A DNA stretch of 5,819 nt from CAZCBJ01 sp964496705 (GTDB lineage Bacteria; Chloroflexota; Anaerolineae; Anaerolineales; Anaerolineaceae): assembly GCA_964496705.1 (NCBI GenBank), contig CAZCBJ010000235.1, positions 1 to 5,819 of the forward strand, written 5' to 3'. The notes under the pieces were generated by a model. It did no database searches and was not told where the DNA came from. It was given only the letters and a program-made list of their open reading frames with translations. The translations under genes were made by a program, and so were the position numbers. This document shows, one piece after another, positions 1 to 4,788 of this stretch (its first letter is position 1; every line of letters starts with the position of its first letter).

Positions 1-56
1 GTTATCGGTTATCGGTTATCGGTTATCGGTTATCGGTTGTCGGTTGTCGGTTGTCG
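1..56. repeat. Heptamer tandem repeat (GTTATCG/GTTGTCG), cut by window start
   Basis: Eight perfect head-to-tail 7-base units are visible. The first five are GTTATCG and the last three are GTTGTCG, so the units differ only by an A-to-G change at position 4. The array decays into CGGT after base 56. It continues off the left edge, so the true copy number is unknown. No gene overlaps it in the window. Such microsatellite-like arrays change length by replication slippage. No function is apparent. Confidence 0.95.
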
Positions 57-62
57 CGGTGC

Positions 63-92
63 CCATCGTAGGGGCGGGTCTGTTTGCGCCAA
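63..92 (+). repeat. Short dispersed repeat, copy A (GTAGGGGCGGGTCTG type)
   Basis: This 30-base stretch matches bases 783-812 at 26 of 30 positions in the same orientation, exactly 720 bases away. The core is CATCGTAGGGGCGGGTCTG. Just downstream, the 9-mer TGCGCCAAC occurs twice (85-93 and 103-111). The inverted arm that copy B carries (AGACCCGCC) is missing here, so copy A may be a degraded or half element. GTAGGGGC-headed intergenic repeats are, as I recall, common in Chloroflexota and some cyanobacterial genomes. Nothing in it looks coding. Confidence 0.6.
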
Positions 93-155
93 CCTCCGCG
101 CCTGCGCCAACAGTGGAGTTTCGCCGATCAGGTGGGGAATGATCCTGAACACCTT

Positions 156-425
156 TTATTCATAATGCGTCCATAGACTGATTATTTTAACCGCCCGTTC
201 CTCGGGATAGACCATGTATACCAGCCGGTGCTGGCGGTTGATGCGCCGCGAATACAGCCCGGTCAGATCCCCCACCAATTTCTCATAACGTGGGTAGGGT
301 GCAAACGGATCCTCATGCAGCAAATCGAGCAGGCGTTGGATTTTGTCCCCCAGCCCGGCTTCGAACGCCCGGCGTTTATCCTTGCGCGCAGCCGCCGTGT
401 AGACAATTCGCCAACCGGCGCTCAT
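156..425 (-). CDS. yoeB: YoeB/Txe-family toxin, ribosome-dependent mRNA endonuclease
   Basis: This is an 89-aa protein, close to the 84 aa of E. coli YoeB. The family has the RelE/microbial-RNase fold, binds the ribosomal A site and cleaves mRNA there, halting translation until YefM neutralises it. All the catalytic positions known from E. coli YoeB can be aligned by eye: Glu48 (E46), Arg67 in the SRRINRQHRLVY block (R65), and His87-Tyr88 near the C-terminus (H83-Y84). One extra residue, Glu89, follows the His-Tyr pair, which is terminal in E. coli. The PF motif (40-41) and the LxGLYSRRI strand (54-62) are also family-typical. The ATG overlaps the antitoxin stop as ATGA, so translation is coupled and the start is secure. 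The intact active site argues for a functional toxin. The neighbouring antitoxin gene lies upstream in the same operon. Confidence 0.93.
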   Translation of the reverse strand: MSAGWRIVYTAAARKDKRRAFEAGLGDKIQRLLDLLHEDPFAPYPRYEKLVGDLTGLYSRRINRQHRLVYMVYPEERAVKIISLWTHYE

Positions 426-664
426 TCGTCGTCATCCTCAACACACTCCTCCAACGGCGTATCTTTGCCAGCCAGCAATTTTTCGCGCATCCCAGGAATA
501 CCCGTCAAGTAAAGCGTTTCCTGGATGGCGCGGTAATCTTCTTCAGACAGGATGACCACATTACCGCGCTTCGTGGTCACCACAATGGGTTCGTGCGAAT
601 CCAACGCCTCATCCATCACCTGGAAAAAATTATTGCGCGCGGTGGTTGAATTCAAGATGGTCAT
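422..664 (-). CDS. yefM: YefM/Phd-family antitoxin and operon autorepressor
   Basis: This 80-aa protein is the first gene of the toxin-antitoxin operon. The N-terminal half (about 1-55) is the Phd/YefM DNA-binding and dimerisation domain. It has the family pattern STTARNNFFQVMDEA, then HEPIVVTTKRGNVVILSEEDYRAIQETLYL. Arg10 falls where the operator-contacting arginine of E. coli YefM lies, by my recollection. The C-terminal part (about 55-80, IPGMREKLLAGKDTPLEEC and an acidic tail EDDDE) is the flexible segment expected to wrap the toxin. The ATG is preceded by a purine-rich AGAGGAAAAG ribosome-binding site. Its stop overlaps the toxin start by four bases. It should bind the TGTACA palindromes just upstream and repress its own promoter, more strongly when bound to toxin. 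That regulation is inferred from the family, while the sites are seen here. Confidence 0.93.
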   Translation of the reverse strand: MTILNSTTARNNFFQVMDEALDSHEPIVVTTKRGNVVILSEEDYRAIQETLYLTGIPGMREKLLAGKDTPLEECVEDDDE

Positions 665-679
665 CTTTTCCTCTCGTTA

Positions 680-697
680 TGTACACTTTTCTGTACA
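680..697 (-). promoter_or_regulatory. YefM-type operator: two TGTACA palindromes
   Basis: Two perfect TGTACA hexamers lie at 680-685 and 692-697, with centres 12 bases apart. They sit directly downstream of the -10 box and 15 bases upstream of the antitoxin start. TGTACA is the core of the paired operator bound by E. coli YefM-YoeB, and a 12-base centre spacing is, as I recall, the native geometry there. The position over the expected transcription start fits repression by blocking RNA polymerase. Confidence 0.85.
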
Positions 698-698
698 T

Positions 699-707
699 AT
701 TATAGCA
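699..707 (-). promoter_or_regulatory. Extended -10 promoter of the yefM-yoeB operon
   Basis: Read on the minus strand, the sequence is TGCTATAAT. This is a perfect TATAAT hexamer (704-699) preceded by the TGn extension (707-705). No good -35 hexamer is found 16-19 bases upstream, which is acceptable for an extended -10 promoter. The predicted start, about 7 bases downstream near 692, falls inside the TGTACA operator. Confidence 0.75.
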
Positions 708-782
708 CAGATCGCGGACGTTTATCCAAAAAAAGTCGCCAAGAGCACGACGCCTCACCCACATACCTCAGGAATTGACACA

Positions 783-845
783 CCATCGTAGTGGCGGGTC
801 TGTTCATGCCAAACCCCCACATTCTGCAGCTCCCCAAGACCCGCC
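783..845 (+). repeat. Dispersed repeat, copy B, with 9-bp inverted arms
   Basis: Bases 783-812 repeat copy A (63-92) with four differences. In addition, GGCGGGTCT (793-801) is the exact inverted complement of AGACCCGCC (837-845), giving a 9-bp stem with a 35-base loop. The element lies in the 263-base gap between the toxin-antitoxin operon and the VOC gene, which holds no gene of its own. It resembles a small palindromic intergenic element. A perfect TTGACA (775-780) abuts its left edge but has no -10 partner. Confidence 0.6.
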
Positions 846-878
846 CGCGCGCCAATCCTGGCAGCCGAGGATCAAAAA

Positions 879-907
879 TTGCATTTCGCCTTTCAAACGG
901 CTATAAT
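879..907 (+). promoter_or_regulatory. Probable sigma-70-type promoter for the VOC gene
   Basis: A perfect TATAAT lies at 902-907, with TTGCAT at 879-884 as a weak -35 and a 17-base spacer between them. The expected start near 914 would leave a very short leader of about 14 bases. The leader still carries the AAGGAA ribosome-binding site (915-920). Confidence 0.6.
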
Positions 908-927
908 CCGGTCAAAGGAAACCAACC

Positions 928-1395
928 ATGCAAAAGATCAAACCCTTCCTTTGGTTCAACGACAACGCCGCCGAGGCGGTCAACTTCTACGTCTCCATCT
1001 TCAAGAACTCGCGCATCCTCAACGTTTCGCGCTACGCCGAAGGCGCGCCGCGCCCGGCCGGGTCGGTGATGACCATTGACTTTCAGCTTGAGGGCCAGGA
1101 TTTCATCGCCCTCAACGGCGGGCCGGAATACCGCTTCAACGAAGCCATCTCGTTCTTCGTCAGCGTTGAAACCCAGGCCGAGCTGGATGAGCTGTGGGAG
1201 AAACTCACCGCCGGCGGCGAGGAGATCCAGTGCGGCTGGCTGAAGGATAAGTTCGGCATCACCTGGCAGATTGTGCCAACCGTGTTGGGCGAACTGCTGA
1301 GCAGTCCCGATCCGGCTGTGGCCGCGCGGGTGACCGCCGCCATGCTGCCGATGAAAAAGCTCGACATCGCCGCCCTGCAGCGCGCGCGTTTGTAG
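928..1395 (+). CDS. VOC-family protein, PhnB-like (3-dmu-9_3-mt glyoxalase fold)
   Basis: This 155-aa protein shows the whole pattern of the PhnB-like branch of the vicinal oxygen chelate superfamily. It has an N-terminal KPFLWFNDNAAEAVNFYVSIF (about 5-25), then SVMTIDFQLEGQDFIALNGGP (46-66), SFFVSVETQAELDELWEKL (75-93), CGWLKDKFGITWQIVP (102-117) and a C-terminal AMLPMKKLDIAALQRA (138-153). The name 3-demethylubiquinone-9 3-methyltransferase attached to this Pfam family is misleading, and members have no established common reaction. A cytosolic, dimeric, metal-binding or small-molecule-binding protein is expected. AAGGAA seven bases before the ATG supports the start. It is monocistronic, convergent with the methyltransferase gene downstream. 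Its TAG stop lies inside a GTAGGGG-headed repeat, and it lacks the final aromatic/glycine residues I remember as usual in relatives, so the repeat may have trimmed the C-terminus. I cannot give a substrate. Confidence 0.88.
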   Translation: MQKIKPFLWFNDNAAEAVNFYVSIFKNSRILNVSRYAEGAPRPAGSVMTIDFQLEGQDFIALNGGPEYRFNEAISFFVSVETQAELDELWEKLTAGGEEIQCGWLKDKFGITWQIVPTVLGELLSSPDPAVAARVTAAMLPMKKLDIAALQRARL

Positions 1396-1481
1396 GGGTT
1401 ACCCTTGTGGTAACCCGCTTGTGGTTACCCTTGTGGTCACCCTTGTGGTAACCCCCTTGTGGTAACCCGAGTGGGTCACCC
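1392..1481. repeat. Palindromic CTTGTGGTNACCC repeat cluster between convergent genes
   Basis: The cluster opens with GTAGGGG (1392-1398), which contains the VOC stop codon. GGGTTACC (1396-1403) and GGTAACCC (1409-1416) form a perfect 8-bp stem with a CTTGT loop. The 13-mer CTTGTGGTNACCC then recurs at 1404, 1418, 1430, 1442 and 1456, with N being A, T, C, A and A. A diverged sixth unit is at 1469-1481. Adjacent units share a C or are separated by one base. Each unit's GGTNACC is nearly self-complementary, so many alternative hairpins are possible. There is no T-tract, so this is not a classical intrinsic terminator, though strong hairpins between convergent genes could still slow or stop transcription from both sides. 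Confidence 0.85.
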
Positions 1482-1516
1482 TGCATTGCCCCCATCACAG
1501 AAAAGACGCCAGACCT

Positions 1517-2221
1517 TCACCACACATACGGAATCAGACGGTAACGCACTTTCTTGCGATATTCCTCGTAGCCCACAAGCCCGGCGAGCAGCATCTTCTC
1601 TTCGCCGATGATCCTCACCACCAGGGTGACGACCCCGATCAGGCTGATGCCCATGCCATATAGCGAGCCCAGCAAAAGCGGCGCACCCAATAGCAGCAGC
1701 ACACAGCCCAGATACAGCGGATGCCTTACCAGGCCGTACACCCCGCTGGAAATAACCTGCTGTTTCCGCTCGGATTGTATCCTCACCCGCGTGGACATGA
1801 ACGTGTTCTCCACGGTTGAACGGTAGATGAAATAGAGAGCGGGCAGCAACGCCACCCCGCCCGCTACCTTCACCCAGACCGGGAACGAGGGCGACCACAC
1901 GAACCGCCTGGCGTCCAATGGCATCAAGATCAGCCACGCCACCGCCAACAGATAAATGACAGTGAGCAGGTACCTGTCCCACTTCTTCTGATTGGCAGAG
2001 CCGGATGCGCCCGATCTTTCAGCCAGCAGTGCCGGGTCTTTCCGGTACATGTAGATCATAGACGAAAGTGCCATCGTGTCAAACCACAACGCGAAGAGCC
2101 AGCCTTCTATCCAGCGCCAGGTGCCCGCCGCAAACAAAATCACCGCCGGAAAGATCAGCGCAGTGACCACCGCACTGAATAAGAAACCTGCCTGGGTTGC
2201 CCTTTTCGGTTCACTGTTCAT
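1517..2221 (-). CDS. Isoprenylcysteine carboxyl methyltransferase-like membrane protein
   Basis: This is a 234-aa integral membrane protein. Hydrophobic segments lie at about 12-32, 38-58, 84-101, 115-133 and 170-205 (the last probably a hairpin of two). The C-terminal half carries the ICMT/phospholipid methyltransferase signature: SSGVYGLVRHPLYLG (158-172, with Arg166-His167-Pro168), GEEKML (206-211) and GYEEYRKKVRYRLIP (217-231). In this fold these residues bind S-adenosylmethionine at the membrane face. Eukaryotic ICMT methylates prenylated C-terminal cysteines, but the substrates of bacterial homologues are mostly unknown, so only membrane-embedded methyl transfer is claimed. The chosen start has GAGGG seven bases upstream. 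The frame stays open to a start at 2437, but that extension is a low-complexity Arg/Gly/Pro-rich shadow of the upstream gene. Only 17 bases separate it from the glycosyltransferase stop, so the two genes are probably one operon. Confidence 0.85.
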   Translation of the reverse strand: MNSEPKRATQAGFLFSAVVTALIFPAVILFAAGTWRWIEGWLFALWFDTMALSSMIYMYRKDPALLAERSGASGSANQKKWDRYLLTVIYLLAVAWLILMPLDARRFVWSPSFPVWVKVAGGVALLPALYFIYRSTVENTFMSTRVRIQSERKQQVISSGVYGLVRHPLYLGCVLLLLGAPLLLGSLYGMGISLIGVVTLVVRIIGEEKMLLAGLVGYEEYRKKVRYRLIPYVW

Positions 2222-2228
2222 GAAATTA

Positions 2229-2233
2229 CCCTC
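2229..2233 (-). promoter_or_regulatory. Ribosome binding site fixing the methyltransferase start
   Basis: On the minus strand GAGGG precedes the ATG (2221-2219) by seven bases. It lies in the 17-base gap after the glycosyltransferase TAG stop (2241-2239). This supports the 234-aa form over the 306-aa form and suggests the ribosome reinitiates after the upstream gene. Confidence 0.75.
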
Positions 2234-2238
2234 ATTTT

Positions 2239-4605
2239 CTACCAGTCTGCTTCGCGCGGCCCCTGCACCACCACCTGGCTGAGGTCCACCGCGTACAGCA
2301 CCGCCGCGGCCCTCTCCAGGTCGAAATCGCCGCGCTTCGCAAAGATCCACACCGGCGGGTGATCGTACACGCTGAAAGCTTCCTCGGCGGCAATCTGGCT
2401 GCGGTTGAACAGCGGCAGTTCCGGCGCGCGGTCCCAACCCAGCCGCCCACCCACATCCGAAATATACAGCCGCCCCAGCCGCATCGGCGCCTGGAAATGC
2501 GCCGCCAGCTCAAAGCCCAGCCGCCCGTCGAACAGCGCGCGGTAATATTCCAGCGTCATCGGATAGGTGCGCGGGATGCGGCAGGCGCTCCAGATGGCGC
2601 GCTGGCTGGGCAGGATGATGTAGTCCGCCTCAGCAAGAATCTCCATGAACATCGCCCGCTTGTTCTCATCATCGTACCAGCGCACCTGGTTGCTCAGCCC
2701 GCGGTACAGGTCGCCATAAGGGTTGTAACCGGCGTAATACACCGGCAGCCCTTCGTCCCAGTGCTCATTGGCGATCACCGCCCGGTTGACGCGCACGGTC
2801 TGCCCATCCAGCGGAGCGGCGATCAGAAAATAGAGCCTGTCCGCCTGCAGCGCGGCTGGCTCAAATACCGCCTCGGCGCGCGCGCCCGGCTCAATGAACT
2901 GCCCGATCGGCGCCACCTGCACCAGCGCCTGGCTGATCACCTGGCTGCCCAGCGCGTCCGTCGCGATCACCACACGCAGCGTCGCCGGTCCGTCCCCGCC
3001 CAGCGCCGCGGCGTGCGGCAGGCTCAACCGGCGCAGCGTCCCGCCCACCTGCGGGGTGAACGAGCGCACGTAGGGCGCCTGGGCGGTGATCATCAGCCCG
3101 TCCGGCGCGCCAACCGCAACGGCATCCGCGCCCCGCTCCGTCTCCAGCCCCAGGTGGAACGGCGCGGGGATGTTCTGGTAAATCCACCTGGTCGCCTGGA
3201 TGCGCGTGTGATCTTGCCGGTACACCGCGCTGGTGAAGGCATTCGCCCAGCCCAGCGTCCCGCCCAGCACCAGCGCCCCGGCCAACAGCGGGATGCCCAG
3301 CCGCCAGGTGAGCCTGCCGGCGCCGAAGCGCCGCCACAGCATCACCAGCCCCCAGGCGGCAAATAGGCACAGGAAGGGGTAGATGGGCAGGAAATAGCGG
3401 ATGGACTTGACCCAGCGCGTGCCCATAAAGAAGAAATAGCCGCCCACCCACACCAGCGGGATGAGCTGTTTCTGCCAGTCCTGCCCGCTGCGCAGGAAGC
3501 GCGCCGCCGCCCAGGCGAACCCGCCCCAGGCGGCCAGCCCCAGCAGCAGACCCATCCCCCACAGCACAATGTTCAGCCAGGGGAAGAGCAGCACCGGGCG
3601 GTGCGCCCACTGCTCGCCGGGCGGCCCGCCGCCGATGCCGCTGGATTCCTGCGAGGCCACCTTCATGCTCTCGCTCCAGTCCGGATTGAGTTGCCAGGTA
3701 AAGAAGGTGGTGTCGCCCACCGGCGCGCGGAAAGCCATTGGGTGGCACACGCGGAAGGTCAGCAGCGCCACCAGCCCCGCCAGCGCCAGGTGAACCGCCG
3801 CCGCCGCGGCAATGGCATACAGATCGCGCCTCTCCTTCAGCTTGAGGTCAGCCACCGCGATGAAAGCCGCCACCAGCACCAGCCCGGCCAGCGGCAGCAG
3901 GTTGATCTTGCAGCCCAGCGCCATGCCGAAAGCCGCGCCGAAGAAGGCGTACCAGCCCCACGCGCCGCGCGCGGGGCGGTAGCGCCCGCCGGCGCCGCGC
4001 CGCAGCAAGGGGTGCTGCGCCGCGCCCACCGCCGCGTAAAGCGCCAGCATGCTGAAGAACACCCCAAAGTTGTCCACCGTCATGAAATGCGACTGCTGGA
4101 TCTGCATCACCGCCAGCGAGCTGAGCGCCGCGGCCAACAGCGCAATGCGCGGGTTGAACAGCCGCCGCCCGATCAGGTACAGCAGCAGGATGCCCAGCAC
4201 ATCCATCAGCGCCGAGAACCTCCGCCCGGTCAGGCGGATTTCGTTGTAGCCGGTGTTGCCGGTCAATTCGCCCGCCCAGCGCAGCAGGATGATCGGCCAC
4301 TGCCCCCAGCGCATGCGGTTGTCGGGGCCGTCGGAGAGCTTCTGACCGCTCTCGTCGTACTGCGGGTAGGGGCTGAGCGGTGAGAGGCGCGTGTTGAAAT
4401 AACCCTCCAGCCCGTCCGGCAGGCGGAGGAAGGTCAGCGTGTTGGTCAAACCGTATTCGTCGGGATGCAGCTGCGCATCCTGGTTCCAGTTAACCCACTG
4501 GAAGCGCCAGAGGATGCCGATGCACAGCAGGATGACGAGCAGCAGGTTAAAAGCGCGCTCCAGCCACAGTTTCCAGGCGGGCGCGGGAGGGGCGGAGAGG
4601 GTCAT
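2239..4605 (-). CDS. GT-C fold glycosyltransferase (GT39/ArnT/PMT-like), polytopic membrane protein
   Basis: This 788-aa protein should transfer a sugar from a polyprenyl-phosphate donor on the outer face of the membrane. The acceptor (protein, lipid or glycan) is unknown. TM1 (about 19-34) is followed by QLHPDE (45-50), whose Asp49-Glu50 match the catalytic acidic pair in the first outer loop of GT-C enzymes. HFMTVDNF (173-180) carries a second family-typical Asp. About ten more hydrophobic segments run to residue 454, including KSIRYFLPIYPFL (400-412), a common GT39-like motif. Residues 465-788 form a soluble domain containing ATRWIYQNIP (471-480), ANEHWDEGLP (612-621), DYIILPSQRA (661-670) and AEEAFSVYDHP (740-750). 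Between the first two lies a beta-rich stretch (about 485-610) that looks like an inserted beta-sandwich. The ATG has AAGGA about 12 bases upstream, a rather long spacing. It is the first gene of the operon with the ICMT-like gene. Confidence 0.85.
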   Translation of the reverse strand: MTLSAPPAPAWKLWLERAFNLLLVILLCIGILWRFQWVNWNQDAQLHPDEYGLTNTLTFLRLPDGLEGYFNTRLSPLSPYPQYDESGQKLSDGPDNRMRWGQWPIILLRWAGELTGNTGYNEIRLTGRRFSALMDVLGILLLYLIGRRLFNPRIALLAAALSSLAVMQIQQSHFMTVDNFGVFFSMLALYAAVGAAQHPLLRRGAGGRYRPARGAWGWYAFFGAAFGMALGCKINLLPLAGLVLVAAFIAVADLKLKERRDLYAIAAAAAVHLALAGLVALLTFRVCHPMAFRAPVGDTTFFTWQLNPDWSESMKVASQESSGIGGGPPGEQWAHRPVLLFPWLNIVLWGMGLLLGLAAWGGFAWAAARFLRSGQDWQKQLIPLVWVGGYFFFMGTRWVKSIRYFLPIYPFLCLFAAWGLVMLWRRFGAGRLTWRLGIPLLAGALVLGGTLGWANAFTSAVYRQDHTRIQATRWIYQNIPAPFHLGLETERGADAVAVGAPDGLMITAQAPYVRSFTPQVGGTLRRLSLPHAAALGGDGPATLRVVIATDALGSQVISQALVQVAPIGQFIEPGARAEAVFEPAALQADRLYFLIAAPLDGQTVRVNRAVIANEHWDEGLPVYYAGYNPYGDLYRGLSNQVRWYDDENKRAMFMEILAEADYIILPSQRAIWSACRIPRTYPMTLEYYRALFDGRLGFELAAHFQAPMRLGRLYISDVGGRLGWDRAPELPLFNRSQIAAEEAFSVYDHPPVWIFAKRGDFDLERAAAVLYAVDLSQVVVQGPREADW

Positions 4606-4641
4606 GCGCGGAGGGATCCTTTGGATGGGTATGACGGATCA

Positions 4642-4649
4642 ATTATACA
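4642..4649 (-). promoter_or_regulatory. Probable -10 box of the glycosyltransferase operon
   Basis: Read on the minus strand, TATAAT lies at 4647-4642, immediately preceded by TG (without the usual n of an extended -10). No convincing -35 is found at 16-18 bases. The predicted start near 4635 gives a leader of about 30 bases that includes the AAGGA ribosome-binding site. Confidence 0.5.
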
Positions 4650-4680
4650 TCCAGCCTCAATTTGCCGCGGATTCCATATG

Positions 4681-4698
4681 CGAGAGATTCATTTCTCG
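4681..4698. promoter_or_regulatory. Dyad between divergent promoters, possible operator
   Basis: CGAGAGA (4681-4687) and TTTCTCG (4692-4698) are complementary except for one G/T position, with a TTCA centre. The dyad sits in the AT-rich 183-base gap between the glycosyltransferase operon and the DUF438 gene. It is upstream of both -10 boxes, at about -46 from the predicted minus-strand start and -56 to -73 from the plus-strand start. A transcription-factor site is possible; no specific regulator is recognised. Confidence 0.35.
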
Positions 4699-4741
4699 TT
4701 TATTTCACACAATTTTTATGATATTTACCCAAATAATGCAG

Positions 4742-4747
4742 TATAAT
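4742..4747 (+). promoter_or_regulatory. Probable -10 box of the DUF438/hemerythrin/PAS gene
   Basis: A perfect TATAAT sits about 41 bases before the ATG. The -35 region is only AT-rich (TGATAT at 4719-4724), suggesting a weak or activator-dependent promoter. A small palindrome, TATTT-ACCC-AAATA (4722-4735), lies in the spacer and could be a repressor site. Confidence 0.55.
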
Positions 4748-4788
4748 TCCCCCATCAATCCAACCCATTTTTGAAAAGGACTCACCCG

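Noticed and set aside
128..157. Intrinsic terminator near the toxin gene end (AGGTG...CACCTTTTATT on the plus strand)
   Set aside because: The stem is only 5 bp with a 15-base loop, and the short T-run is on the wrong strand for the toxin-antitoxin transcript.
775..780. Perfect TTGACA as a plus-strand promoter -35
   Set aside because: There is no -10-like hexamer 16-18 bases downstream, where GGTCTG falls inside the repeat element. It might be a relic separated from its -10 by the repeat, but this cannot be shown.
1392..1481. CRISPR array
   Set aside because: The units are 12-14 bases with essentially no spacers and internal palindromes, and no cas genes are nearby.
2222..2437. Longer 306-aa start for the ICMT-like protein
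   Set aside because: The extra 72 residues are Arg/Gly/Pro-rich and lie wholly inside the glycosyltransferase gene in another frame. The internal ATG at 2221 has GAGGG seven bases upstream.
2359..3366. Plus-strand 335-codon frame inside the glycosyltransferase gene
   Set aside because: It is an Arg/Gln/His/Pro-rich shadow product with no domain pattern. The minus strand has a coherent membrane enzyme.
3601..4383. Plus-strand 260-codon frame inside the glycosyltransferase gene
   Set aside because: It has the same Gln/Arg/His-rich shadow composition, no start signal and no recognisable fold.
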